Assembly (NCBI RefSeq): GCF_016403105.1
Contig: NZ_CP046155.1
Location: 2,385,906-2,449,905 of the forward strand
Origin: Leptolyngbya sp. BL0902
GTDB lineage: Bacteria > Cyanobacteriota > Cyanobacteriia > Phormidesmidales > Phormidesmidaceae
Length of the DNA stretch: 64,000 nt
Direction of reading: 5' to 3'
The notes under the pieces are model-generated. The model made no database searches. It was not told the DNA's origin and saw only the letters and a list, made by a program, of their open reading frames with translations. How positions within the stretch are numbered: the first letter of the stretch is position 1; the number at the start of each line of letters is the position of its first letter. Positions 50,412 to 59,614 of this stretch are shown piece after piece. Position numbers and translations under genes: made by a program.

Positions 50412-52793
50412 CTATTCGCTCTCGTCGCTGCTAAGGTCAGATCCAGCGGTTTCAGGGGCGTCCTCGTCGTAGGCGGGGTTTTCTTCGTCGTCGGGCATTT
50501 GACTGCCGCCACCCACGGCCACTAGGTCAATCTGCTGACGATAGTAATCGACGCTCTTCACCTGCACATCTACCTTGTCGCCAAGGCGGTATTGCTGGCG
50601 GTTTTTACGGCCCACCAGTTTTTGCTGACGGGCGCGATACTCATACCAGTCGTCCTTGAGGGAGCTGACATGCACCAGCCCTTCCACCAGCAGCTCTTCG
50701 ATTTCCACAAAGAAGCCGTAGGACTGAACGCCCGTAATCAGCCCGTGGAAAACTTCCCCCGTGTGGGAGCGCATAAATTCGGCCTTTTTCAGCCCCTCTA
50801 GGTCAGATTCGGCCTCCTGGGCCAGCCGTTCCCGTTCGGTCAGGTGGATGGCAAGGCGGGGTAGGTCGTCCTCTAGATCGTGTTGAATTTCGGGGGGCAG
50901 CACATTCCAGCTAATTTGACCGTGGCAGGCGCTATGGTGCAAATCCACACCGTCCTTAGATCGGGTGGAGCGACGATCTCGGCCCGACTCGAACACCGCA
51001 TGGAGGATGCGATGCACCACCAAATCCGCATAGCGGCGGGAAGGGGAGGTGAAATGGGTGTAGCCCTCGGCCAAGCCCAGGCCAAAGTGCTGGGAGGGAT
51101 GGGTGCTATAGAAGGCGGGCTGGATGGTTTCGAGCAGCAGGTAGGTGAGGATTTTCTCGGCGCTGGAGTCGGCAAACTGCTCCACAAACCGCTGATAATC
51201 CTTGGGCTGGGGCGCATCTTCGGCTTCTAGGGTGAGCTGGATGTCCATGTTTTCCGCCAGCTTGGTGAGTTCCTGCACGTCGTTGGGGTCGGGGGCGCGG
51301 TGCAGTCGATAGATGGCTGGAACGCCCAGGGCTACCAGATGTTGGGCCACCAGTTGATTCGCCAGCAGCATACATTCCGTCACCAGGGGGCGGGAAGACA
51401 CCCCTGCCGACACCACCATGACGCCCAGCAAGCCCTCGTCGTCGTACTGGAACTTGGGAGAGCGGTAGTGGGCCAGGGGTTCTTCGGCATCGGCGGGGAA
51501 GTCGTACTCCGGTAGGTTGAGCTCGAAGGATCCGCGATGGAGCCGCTGCCGCTTGATGGCTTGGCTGAGGTAGAGCAGATTGTCTAGGAGATCGTAGATG
51601 GGGGCGAGCTTTTTCAGGGCCTTCGCGTCTACCCCTAGGGTGCTGAGCGCGTCAGGGTTATCCCGCTCTAGAACAGCCTGGGCCTCTTGGTAGGTGACGT
51701 GATAGTTCACATTCACCACCGAGGGGCGAATTTCGTACTCCAGCACATGCCCGGTATCGTCTAGGGTGGCCAGCATCGACAGGGTGAGCCGATCCTTACC
51801 AACCTCCAGGGAACCCAAGCTACCCGACAGCGGCGGCGGCAGCATAGGAATCACCGTATCGCCCAAATACACCGAGGTACCGCGCCTAGCCGCCTCTTGA
51901 TCAATGGCGGAATGGGCCGGGATGTAGTGGGTAATGTCGGAGATGTGAACCCCCAGCCGCCAGTGGCCCGCCTCGGTTCTGTCGAGGGTGAGGGCATCGT
52001 CCATCACCGAGGCGTTGGGGCCGTCAATGGTGAGGGTGAGGGCCTCGCGCAGGTCTAGACGATCCTTGAGGGCCGTTTTGCCTAGGCGGGTGGGCAGGGC
52101 TTCGGCTTCCGCCAGCACCCGATCAGAAAACTGGCGGGGCAGGTCGTGCTTGCAGTGGACGATATCGAGGTCGGAGGCCGCTTCAGCATCGCTGCCCAAA
52201 ATTTGCGCCACCCGCCCCTGGGGAGGGTTTTGGCCGAGGGGATAGCGGACAATTTCTACGTGGGCCAGTTGATCGACGGCCTCGTTTAGATTGCCGCCAT
52301 TGGCCAACAAAGACAGTTCAAACAGCAGCCGATCATCCAGGGGCACCGCCCGGTAGTCTTCCGCTTCCTGCTTGACGCGGGCCAACACCGAGGCATTCGC
52401 CCGTTCTAAGATCAGCCGCACTTCACCTTCGGGGCTGCGTCGTCCGCTGCCTTCTTTGGTCACGCGCACCAGCACTCGATCACCATTCCAGGCGGTATTC
52501 AGGTGGCTTTCCCGCACGTAGATATCTTCGGCCCCTTCCTCATCTTGGATGGCAAAGCAAAAGCCTTTGCTGGAACAGCGCAGCTTGCCTTCCACCACGC
52601 CATCCTCAGAGTTGCGCCGATATTTACCCCGCTCTTTCACCAACACCCCAATGCGTTCTAGGGCGTCTACGGCAATCTGCAAGTCTCGCTGACTCGTGTC
52701 GGTGGTGCAGTGGAGCTTCTTTTCGAGGTGTTTCAGGGTAAGGGTTTTGTCTTTGCCAAAACTCGCGAGTAATGCCGCAATCGAAAATTCCAT
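50412..52793 (-). CDS. rnr: Ribonuclease R family exoribonuclease (RNB/S1)
   Basis: 793 residues from the ATG at 52793 (MEFSIAALLASFGKDK), preferred over an ATG at 52853 because the cyanobacterial family starts here. Domains: N-terminal winged helix (1-70), cold-shock-type OB domains (about 70-200), the RNB catalytic domain (about 230-560) with DALTLDRTEAGHWRLGVHIS and its metal-binding Asp residues, and a C-terminal S1 domain (YRLGDKVDVQVKSVDY). It degrades RNA 3' to 5'. It is in an operon with ubiX. Confidence 0.94.
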   Translation of the reverse strand: MEFSIAALLASFGKDKTLTLKHLEKKLHCTTDTSQRDLQIAVDALERIGVLVKERGKYRRNSEDGVVEGKLRCSSKGFCFAIQDEEGAEDIYVRESHLNTAWNGDRVLVRVTKEGSGRRSPEGEVRLILERANASVLARVKQEAEDYRAVPLDDRLLFELSLLANGGNLNEAVDQLAHVEIVRYPLGQNPPQGRVAQILGSDAEAASDLDIVHCKHDLPRQFSDRVLAEAEALPTRLGKTALKDRLDLREALTLTIDGPNASVMDDALTLDRTEAGHWRLGVHISDITHYIPAHSAIDQEAARRGTSVYLGDTVIPMLPPPLSGSLGSLEVGKDRLTLSMLATLDDTGHVLEYEIRPSVVNVNYHVTYQEAQAVLERDNPDALSTLGVDAKALKKLAPIYDLLDNLLYLSQAIKRQRLHRGSFELNLPEYDFPADAEEPLAHYRSPKFQYDDEGLLGVMVVSAGVSSRPLVTECMLLANQLVAQHLVALGVPAIYRLHRAPDPNDVQELTKLAENMDIQLTLEAEDAPQPKDYQRFVEQFADSSAEKILTYLLLETIQPAFYSTHPSQHFGLGLAEGYTHFTSPSRRYADLVVHRILHAVFESGRDRRSTRSKDGVDLHHSACHGQISWNVLPPEIQHDLEDDLPRLAIHLTERERLAQEAESDLEGLKKAEFMRSHTGEVFHGLITGVQSYGFFVEIEELLVEGLVHVSSLKDDWYEYRARQQKLVGRKNRQQYRLGDKVDVQVKSVDYYRQQIDLVAVGGGSQMPDDEENPAYDEDAPETAGSDLSSDESE

Positions 52794-53167
52794 GTAGCGA
52801 TCATTCCTAAGGATTATTCGTGTCTGACTCGGGCCTAATTCGGGGTGGGTCATCCATCGCGGAGTTGGGCAGTAACGCCTGGGTCTTGTAACCTAGCCAT
52901 CGCGAGGGAGGTTGATTCAGGGGCTGACTGGGAACAGAACTGGATGGGAGGCCCACCGCCAGCCGTGAATCGAACGGTTTGACCGCAGCCTGAATGGGGT
53001 CGGAACGGCCAAACGCCGTGGCTTGCTCAATCCGGCAACGGAACTAGCAAGACCTACCTTTTACAGTGTCTCAACAAATGGGACGCTGTCAAATGTTTTT
53101 GTCAATATCGCGTTACGTTTTGCAATGGATTGCGGCGGGGAAGCACCCTGAGGGGGGCTAGGGGGGG
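52794..53167. other. Intergenic region between rnr and phoU
   Basis: 374 bases. Apart from an AT-rich stretch at about 53050-53125 that could hold the rnr promoter, I see no gene, repeat or clear signal. Confidence 0.5.
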
Positions 53168-53896
53168 CTAGGTGCGCTCTCCAGTAATCATGTAGGCCAC
53201 TCGCTTGCCCACGTTGGTGGCATGGTCGGCGATGCGTTCCATGTAGCGAATGGCCAGCACCAGCAGCACCGTCGGCTCAATGGATCCGGTGATGTTGGTC
53301 TGGTGGGCGAGGAGGTTGTACAGCTCTTCGTAGTCGTTGTCTACGGCGTCATCTTTTTGCTTAATGTCTAGGCCAGCGGTGGCGTCGAGTTCCGAGAGGG
53401 CCAGCAGACTCATGGCCACCATGGATCGGCAGCGGTCGAGCATGGTGTTCACGCGGCCCATCAGGGGGTGGGCAGGATAGGGAAACAGCTTGATCGCCAC
53501 ATCTCCCAAATCCTTGGCGTAGTCGCCAATGCGTTCGAGGTCGCGCACCATCTGAATAAAGGCTCCCACCCGGCGCAAATCAGCATCGGCGGGGGCAGGC
53601 AGGGTGAAGAGGTGCATGCAGTCTACTTCGATTTGGCGATAGAACCGATCCACCTGTTTGTCTTGACTTCGCAACCGTTGTGCCGCCTCCAGGTTGCGAT
53701 CACAGAGGGCATCGCGCGCGAGCACGCAGGAATTTTCCACGAGGGCACCCATGCGTAATAGATCACGCTGTACCCGGAGCAACTGACGCTCAAACTCGCT
53801 GCGCAGGGGGGGCGTCGTGTTTACAGGGGTTGAGGGCGTCAACCATGGATCCGAGTCCTGCACCAATCGTTTCTCCCTGGGGTTGTTCCAATCCAA
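53168..53896 (-). CDS. phoU: Phosphate transport regulator PhoU
   Basis: 242 residues with two PhoU-type three-helix bundles: RDLLRMGALVENSCVLARDA, MVRDLERIGDYAKDLGDVAI and, in the second half, RYMERIADHATNVGKRVAYM, each with the conserved E-R-I-x-D metal-binding pattern. It modulates the phosphate-specific ABC transporter and its two-component signalling. The frame starts with TTG at 53896 and a GTG at 53863 is the alternative; both are unusual and the true start needs support. No pst genes are adjacent. Confidence 0.92.
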   Translation of the reverse strand: MDWNNPREKRLVQDSDPWLTPSTPVNTTPPLRSEFERQLLRVQRDLLRMGALVENSCVLARDALCDRNLEAAQRLRSQDKQVDRFYRQIEVDCMHLFTLPAPADADLRRVGAFIQMVRDLERIGDYAKDLGDVAIKLFPYPAHPLMGRVNTMLDRCRSMVAMSLLALSELDATAGLDIKQKDDAVDNDYEELYNLLAHQTNITGSIEPTVLLVLAIRYMERIADHATNVGKRVAYMITGERT

Positions 53897-54253
53897 GGGC
53901 TTGGCGGAGTAGTCGCGCCTAGCCTACTGAAAAACTATAGCGCCCTGAGACGAAATGCCGTGTTGGCCCTCGAACAAGGTTTTGTTAGCTTGGCATTAAC
54001 TTTCCCCAAAATTGCCCAAGTTTCCCCAATACCCTGAACCTCAAGGCCCTGATCCTGGTGATTGCACCCACGGAAGTGACGATGCCTGAAGACGGTAGCC
54101 CACCAGCTCGGCTCAATGGCCCTGACGTTTGTAGACCATTAAGCTGTGTAACAGTTACCCCGGCCCCCAGCGAAGAAAAGACCGACTTAGTTAACAATCA
54201 GGTCTAGACAAGTCTGTCATCCATCGTTCACACCGTTTGTGAGGAATTGTTCT
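53897..54253. other. Upstream region of psaM
   Basis: 357 bases between divergent phoU and psaM. It contains the 11-base palindrome GTAACAGTTAC at 54148-54158. I see no second gene. Confidence 0.5.
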
Positions 54254-54349
54254 ATGGCGCTTTCTGATACCCAGGTTTACATCGCCCTGGCTCTGGCCCT
54301 AATCCCCGGCTTCCTGGCCTTCCGACTGTCCACCGAACTGTACAAATAG
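54254..54349 (+). CDS. psaM: Photosystem I subunit XII (PsaM)
   Basis: 31-residue single-helix membrane protein of the PSI trimer region. The sequence starts MALSDTQVYIALALAL and ends FRLSTELYK, matching known PsaM (Synechocystis: MALSDTQ...FRLSTELYK). A GAGGAA ribosome-binding site precedes the ATG. A strong terminator follows at 54402. It stands alone between phoU and pyk. It is too short for automated calling and easily missed. Confidence 0.97.
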   Translation: MALSDTQVYIALALALIPGFLAFRLSTELYK

Positions 54350-54401
54350 CCTCTCAGGATGGGGCTCAACCACCATCAACGCCCCGTTCATCATCCGATA
54401 T

Positions 54402-54435
54402 AAAAGCCCCTAGTTCAGCAGAGCTAGGGGCTTTT
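54402..54435. terminator. Bidirectional terminator between psaM and pyk
   Basis: Perfect arms AAAAGCCCCTAG (54402-54413) and CTAGGGGCTTTT (54424-54435) with a 10-base loop; flanking A and T runs make it work in both directions for the convergent genes. Confidence 0.85.
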
Positions 54436-54453
54436 GTCTTGTGAGGCGATCCC

Positions 54454-56241
54454 CTACAGACCCAAACTAGGGCCAGTGTGAGTAGCACTGCGGGCTCCGG
54501 CGTACACGAGGCCCCGGCGGGTATCGAGGGTGAGGATGGTGCCGTCGCGGATAATTTCCGTGGCGTTTTTCACCCCTACAATCACCGGAACTCCTAGGCG
54601 TAGGCCGATCACCGCCGCGTGGCCCGTCAGGCTCTCGTCTTCGGTGATGATGCCCCCAGAGCGGCGGATGGCTTCGACGAAATCAGCACTGGTGCGGGGC
54701 ACAATCAAAATTTCGCCCTCATTAAAGTCGTTGATATCCAGGCTGCTGTGGGCCACCCTAGCCCGACCGCTGACGGAAGCTTCGCCGATGCCCACGCCCC
54801 GGCCCAGCACCGCTGTCACCACATCCACCTTGATCAAATCCGTGGAGCCCGACACCCCTTGCAGGGTACCTGCCGTTAGCACCACCAGATCGCCATCGTT
54901 GAGCAGGTGCTTCTCCTGGGCCACCCCCATCGCTGCCTGGAAAGTTTGGGTGGTGGAAGGCAAATCCAGCACCAGCAGCGGCTTGACGCCCCACACGAGT
55001 TGCAGTTGGCGAGCCACATTCACATGGGGCGTAATGGCCAGAATCGGCGTTTGAGGCCGATATTTCGACACGTTGCGAGCGGTGGATCCGCTTTTGGTCA
55101 GGGTCATAATCGCCGCCGCATTGAGCTGGGAGGCAATCCGCCCCACGGCTTGGCTAATGGCGTTGGGGATGGAGTAGGCTCCGCTGTTTTCCAAATCGCG
55201 ACGATCCAGCCCCTCCTGTTCGGTACGCACCGCCACCCGCGCCATGGTGGCCACGGCTTCTACGGGGAATTTGCCCACCGCCGTTTCGTTGGAGAGCATC
55301 ACGGCATCGGTGCCGTCCAAAATGGCGTTGGCCACGTCCGATACCTCAGCGCGGGTGGGGCGCGGGTTAGACACCATGCTATCCAGCATTTGGGTGGCGG
55401 TAATCACCGGAATGCCGAGGGCGTTGGCGGTGGCAATCAGCCGCTTTTGCAGAATCGGCACATCTTCAGCGGGCAGTTCCACCCCCAAATCGCCCCGCGC
55501 CACCATCACCCCGTCAGACAGCGACAGAATCGCCTCCATCTGTTCGATGGCCTCGTGCTTTTCAATTTTGACGATCACGGGCACAGGCTTTCCGGCCTGG
55601 GCAATGATTTCCTTAATTTCCAGCACATCCTGGGGGTTGCGGACAAAACTGAGGGCCACCCAGTCCACCCCCTGGTTGAGGCCAAACATCAGGTCTTCCC
55701 GGTCTTTGTCGGTCAGCGCCTTGATAGACAAGTACACCCCTGGGAAGTTGACCCCCTTGTTGTTGGTCAGCAGACCACCCACCACCACGCGGCAGTGGAG
55801 TTCCTGGGCATTGATATCCACACCCTCCACCTTCATTTCCACCTTGCCGTCATCCAGCAGAATGGTGGAGCCAACGGGGACTTCCTCCGCCAGCTTGTCG
55901 TAGGTGACGCAGGCCCGCTCTTGGGTGCCCAAAATCCGCTCGCTGGTGAGCACAAAGGGATCGCCCTTCGCCAGTTGAATCGCCCCCTGCTCGAACTTGC
56001 CCAGGCGAATCTTCGGCCCCTGCAAGTCTTGCAAAATGCCCACGGGCTGGTTCAACTCAAAGGACACCTGGCGAATCAGACGAATACTGCGCTGGTGGTC
56101 TTCATGGCTACCGTGGGAAAAGTTGAGCCGCAGGGTGGTGGCCCCGGCTTCAATCAGGGCACGGAGCACGTCAGCATTCTGGGTTGCAGGGCCGATGGTG
56201 GCGACAATTTTAGTACGGCGGTGATTGGTACTCAGCGGCAT
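54454..56241 (-). CDS. pyk: Pyruvate kinase with C-terminal PEP-utiliser domain
   Basis: 595 residues from ATG 56241 (MPLSTNHRRTKIVATIGPAT). Converts PEP and ADP to pyruvate and ATP. Catalytic segments: RLNFSHGSHEDH, VIVKIEKHEAIEQM with the key Lys, and GVMVARGDLGVELPAEDVP. Beyond the usual ~475 residues it has an extra domain (about 490-595) with LTGHAAVIGLRLGVPVIVGV, the mobile phosphohistidine-like domain common in Bacillus and cyanobacterial long forms. Three direct repeats lie upstream (56321-56374). Confidence 0.96.
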   Translation of the reverse strand: MPLSTNHRRTKIVATIGPATQNADVLRALIEAGATTLRLNFSHGSHEDHQRSIRLIRQVSFELNQPVGILQDLQGPKIRLGKFEQGAIQLAKGDPFVLTSERILGTQERACVTYDKLAEEVPVGSTILLDDGKVEMKVEGVDINAQELHCRVVVGGLLTNNKGVNFPGVYLSIKALTDKDREDLMFGLNQGVDWVALSFVRNPQDVLEIKEIIAQAGKPVPVIVKIEKHEAIEQMEAILSLSDGVMVARGDLGVELPAEDVPILQKRLIATANALGIPVITATQMLDSMVSNPRPTRAEVSDVANAILDGTDAVMLSNETAVGKFPVEAVATMARVAVRTEQEGLDRRDLENSGAYSIPNAISQAVGRIASQLNAAAIMTLTKSGSTARNVSKYRPQTPILAITPHVNVARQLQLVWGVKPLLVLDLPSTTQTFQAAMGVAQEKHLLNDGDLVVLTAGTLQGVSGSTDLIKVDVVTAVLGRGVGIGEASVSGRARVAHSSLDINDFNEGEILIVPRTSADFVEAIRRSGGIITEDESLTGHAAVIGLRLGVPVIVGVKNATEIIRDGTILTLDTRRGLVYAGARSATHTGPSLGL

Positions 56242-56653
56242 AGTGAACTCTCTAACATGAACTGAACGACAACCCAGAGGCAAGCAAAATCAGGGGGTCA
56301 AACCCCGTTGGGATGCCCAGCAGACAACCTCTATCCCCAGACAACCTTTACATCAAGGCAGACAACCTTTACATAAAAATTGGGATTTTGTCACTCTAAA
56401 GCAAATCTGAGCCCAAACATCGACGCCCGCCGATGACTTTGATCCAACCGAGGTCATCCTGCCCTACCTCACCGATTCCGGCGGCGTCCTAGGCAAAGAA
56501 AGGGGGGTAATTCACGAAACCCGCCCCAGAAAACGCTTCTAGCCGCCCCCAGCCCCCGTGACTGAGATTTTTACCGATAGTCCGTCACAAAACTTTATTA
56601 ACGCCGCGCCGTAACGTATACTACCGAGGATACTGGTGTAGGAGCGATGCAAC
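56242..56653. other. Divergent region between pyk and crtR
   Basis: 412 bases without a gene. It holds the CAGACAACC direct repeats at 56321-56374, and an AT-rich stretch (about 56570-56640) just before crtR, probably its promoter. Confidence 0.55.
56321..56374. promoter_or_regulatory. Three direct repeats CAGACAACC(T/C)TTACAT
   Basis: Copies at 56321-56330 (partial), 56338-56353 and 56359-56374. The last two are identical over 16 bases (CAGACAACCTTTACAT) with a 21-base period, two helical turns, which suits a dimeric or cooperative DNA-binding protein. They lie 80-133 bases upstream of pyk. Confidence 0.5.
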
Positions 56654-57541
56654 ATGTCGGCGGCAACGGAGCCCCTGACGATACGAAAAACGGTGCCCCC
56701 TGAGTTGTTGAAAACTGAGGGCGGCTTAAGTCCGAATACCATAATGTTTCTGGCCTCCGTAGGCTTGATCAGCGTTTCCACTGTGGGCTACTTTCTGTGG
56801 AGTTGGCCCAGTTGGTGCGTGTTTTTGATGAATGTGCTGTCCCTCCACCTGTCCGGGACGGTCATTCACGATGCTTCTCATAATTCTGCCCATCGCAACC
56901 GTATCGTCAACGCCGTTCTCGGCCACGGTAGCGCCCTGATTTTGGGCTTTTCCTTTCCGGTGTTCACCCGCGTGCACCTACAGCACCACGCCCACGTGAA
57001 CGATCCTGAAAACGATCCGGATCACTTCGTCTCCACCGGAGGGCCGCTGTGGCTGATTGCCGCCCGCTTCTTCTACCACGAGATTTACTTCTTCAAACGC
57101 CAACTCTGGCGCAACTGGGAGCTGCTGGAGTGGTTCTTGGGCCGCTTGGCCGTCGCCCTGCTGGTGTTTGCCGCCTGGAAGTTTGACTTCCTGGGCTACA
57201 TCTTCAACTTTTGGTTCTCCCCGGCCTTGGTCGTCGGCATTGCCCTGGGCTTGTTTTTTGATTACCTGCCCCACCGCCCCTTCGAGGAACGGGATCGCTG
57301 GAAGAACGCCCGCGTTTATCCTGGTGCCGTCCTAAACGTGCTGATCATGGGCCAAAACTACCATCTGGTGCATCACCTGTGGCCCTCGGTGCCCTGGTAC
57401 AAATACAAGCCCACCTACGAAGTCATGCGGCCTTTGCTGGACGAGAAGGGTTCACCTCAGTCCCTAGGGTTGCTGCAAGTAAAGGACTTCTTTAGCTTTC
57501 TCTACGACTTGTTTCTAGGGATTCGATTTAAGCGCCATTAA
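56654..57541 (+). CDS. crtR: Beta-carotene hydroxylase CrtR
   Basis: 295-residue membrane di-iron hydroxylase of the fatty-acid-desaturase superfamily, making zeaxanthin and related xanthophylls from beta-carotene. The histidine boxes are HDASHNSAH (about 73-81), HLQHHAH and HLVHHLWP. Membrane helices include FLASVGLISVSTVGYFLW and LALGLFFDYLP-like segments. It is a monocistronic gene divergent from pyk. CrtR is the cyanobacterial type, not the shorter bacterial CrtZ. Confidence 0.95.
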   Translation: MSAATEPLTIRKTVPPELLKTEGGLSPNTIMFLASVGLISVSTVGYFLWSWPSWCVFLMNVLSLHLSGTVIHDASHNSAHRNRIVNAVLGHGSALILGFSFPVFTRVHLQHHAHVNDPENDPDHFVSTGGPLWLIAARFFYHEIYFFKRQLWRNWELLEWFLGRLAVALLVFAAWKFDFLGYIFNFWFSPALVVGIALGLFFDYLPHRPFEERDRWKNARVYPGAVLNVLIMGQNYHLVHHLWPSVPWYKYKPTYEVMRPLLDEKGSPQSLGLLQVKDFFSFLYDLFLGIRFKRH

Positions 57542-57664
57542 CGCTCAGCGACGGTCATCGTCTTGACCTCAAACCAGGCAGGGTAGGTCATCACAATGGC
57601 CCACCCTGCTCAGCATAGGCTCGGGATCAACCTTAGAGTCTCAAGAACCCTAGAATCTCAGTTT

Positions 57665-59524
57665 TTAGGACTGTTTGACCCCAAAGGACGGGGCAATATA
57701 GTCCTCTGGCAGGTAGTTGGCGGGGATGGTGGAGTGGTTGCCATCCCGCAGGGCGGTGTAGCCCGGTGAGAGAATTTCGATATCGGCGGCGTTGCAATAG
57801 TCTTGGATGTTTTGGTGTAGGGCCGAATAGATGAGGGGCATTTGGTTTGGGGCGGCGGTGTAGGCGCTGAGGGTGTAGCTGACGTTGAAGTCGTTGAGGC
57901 CCGTTTGCAGAACGAAGGGGGCAGGGTTGGATTGGATGTTGGGGGTGGCCAGGGCCGCTTCGATCAGCACCTCGTGAACCTTGCGCCAGGGCAGATCGTA
58001 GCCGAGGGTGATGGTAGTTTGGAGCACCAGATAGCCCCCGGCCTCGCGGCAGATGGCGCTGAAGTTGGTGACGTTGCTGTTCAGTACCGAGGCATTGGGG
58101 ATGGTGACGGTTTCCTTTCTGGGCGTGATGACGCGGGTGACAAATAGGGATTTGTCCTGCACTTCGCCGATGATGCTGTCAATGCGGATGAGATCGCCAA
58201 TCCGAAAGGCGCGGGTGTAGATCAAAATAATTCCGGCCAGGGCGTTGGCGACGGCGGAGGAGGACCCCAGGGTCAGCAAGGCCCCGATAAACAGCGACAC
58301 CCCCTGAAAGGCTGGAGATCCAAATCCGGGCAAAAACGGCCCAGCGATCACAAAGGCGATGGCCACAATAAAAAACATGGCAAGGCGAACGGTGGGCTGC
58401 ACCCATTCGGGGTAGAACCAGGGGTAGACATCCTGCCGCCCTAGTTCGACAATCACTTGCTTGGCAAACTCGATCACGTAGTAGGTGATGAGGGCCAAAA
58501 TCCCCAGCATCATCAGGTTGGGTAGATAGGCCACAAACCCCTGGGCCAGGGCACTAAGGCGTTCTGCAATGTCTCGCAGCAGGCTGTCGCCAATTGCCTC
58601 TGTGGCTGGAAACTGGCTGAGCACAAAGGGCACATAGAGGTAGAGGGCAAACAGCACGACCCCCATCCGCACCAGTTGGATGATGCTCTGGAGCAGGTAG
58701 CTGGTGGCTCCGGCCCCTAGCAGGTGAATCGACCGGATTCGCAGGGCGAGGATACCGCTTTCCCGCTGGGTCTGAATGCGGCTGGACAGCTTAGAACAGA
58801 GGAAAAACAGCCCTCGCAGAAAAATAACCAGAATTAACGTGCTGACTACGATAGCGACTAAGTTGGTGGCCGTCCGCCTGAGGGTGCGGGCCTCCCGATA
58901 GTCGATCAGAGCCTGCTGAATCCAGTCCACCGCCATCGCTGCCAGTTCGGGGTGAGGCCGACCGTAGACAGCTTCGTCCTCTGGGCGAACGGTAAACAGC
59001 ACGCTATCCCCGGCAAAAACAACGCTCTGGGTCTCCCCCGTTTCCGCCCGAATGTCGTCGGGGGCAATGCTGCTGTCCGCCACAGCCGCCTGAATGCGCT
59101 GGGTGAGGATAGCGGCCCGTTCCTCGGCGGAGACCCCCTCAAGGCCCACCCTGACCCGAAATAACTCCCTGCCATCCAGCACCACCGGAAAGCCGTCGAT
59201 GGCATTGCCTACGAGGCGGCTAGGTGGTGCCCCCCCCTGAGCCAATGGCGTAGCTGACGGGCTGGCGGTTGTCTCTGGAGCAGGGGCCGTTTCCTCGGTT
59301 GCGGTTGTTTGAGCGTTTTGAGTTTGGGCCACGTAAGTGGGGGGAGCAGAAGTCTGGGCCAGAACCCCATGAGCTTTCCCCGGCATAGCATGGGTGCCCC
59401 CGATCAGCAGCGCTCCCAGCAGCGCCACCGCCATCCAAAACAGCCGCCATCGCTGCCGAGGTAGCGCCCCACGGAAGGCCAAGGGACTGAACGGATATCG
59501 AGATTTCGCGTGGTTAAGGCCCAT
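57665..59524 (-). CDS. MscS-type mechanosensitive channel
   Basis: 619 residues from the ATG at 59524; an upstream TTG (59563) is possible. A signal or first helix (FWMAVALLGALLIGG) is followed by a periplasmic domain with a low-complexity Ala/Thr/Gln tract (about 55-95). Several membrane helices lie at about 210-430, then the MscS beta domain: GSSSAVANALAGIILIYTRA, FRIGDLIRIDSIIGEVQDKS and ITPRKETVTIPNASVLNSNV. It may protect against osmotic down-shock. Partner unknown. Confidence 0.92.
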   Translation of the reverse strand: MGLNHAKSRYPFSPLAFRGALPRQRWRLFWMAVALLGALLIGGTHAMPGKAHGVLAQTSAPPTYVAQTQNAQTTATEETAPAPETTASPSATPLAQGGAPPSRLVGNAIDGFPVVLDGRELFRVRVGLEGVSAEERAAILTQRIQAAVADSSIAPDDIRAETGETQSVVFAGDSVLFTVRPEDEAVYGRPHPELAAMAVDWIQQALIDYREARTLRRTATNLVAIVVSTLILVIFLRGLFFLCSKLSSRIQTQRESGILALRIRSIHLLGAGATSYLLQSIIQLVRMGVVLFALYLYVPFVLSQFPATEAIGDSLLRDIAERLSALAQGFVAYLPNLMMLGILALITYYVIEFAKQVIVELGRQDVYPWFYPEWVQPTVRLAMFFIVAIAFVIAGPFLPGFGSPAFQGVSLFIGALLTLGSSSAVANALAGIILIYTRAFRIGDLIRIDSIIGEVQDKSLFVTRVITPRKETVTIPNASVLNSNVTNFSAICREAGGYLVLQTTITLGYDLPWRKVHEVLIEAALATPNIQSNPAPFVLQTGLNDFNVSYTLSAYTAAPNQMPLIYSALHQNIQDYCNAADIEILSPGYTALRDGNHSTIPANYLPEDYIAPSFGVKQS

Positions 59525-59614
59525 TCGTGGTGCTGTCCTTTGAAGCGTGAGTGATTGAATCAACGTCGATGGGGGCGAAGGAGTTGGGACGAAGGAGTTG
59601 GGGTGAGGGCGACG

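Noticed and set aside
54148-54158. GTAACAGTTAC as an RpaB HLR1 box for psaM
   Set aside because: It lacks the two direct TTACA half-sites with the proper spacing.
54907-56265. 452-codon plus-strand frame
   Set aside because: Antisense to pyk, His/Gly-rich with no family pattern; typical shadow of a GC-rich gene.
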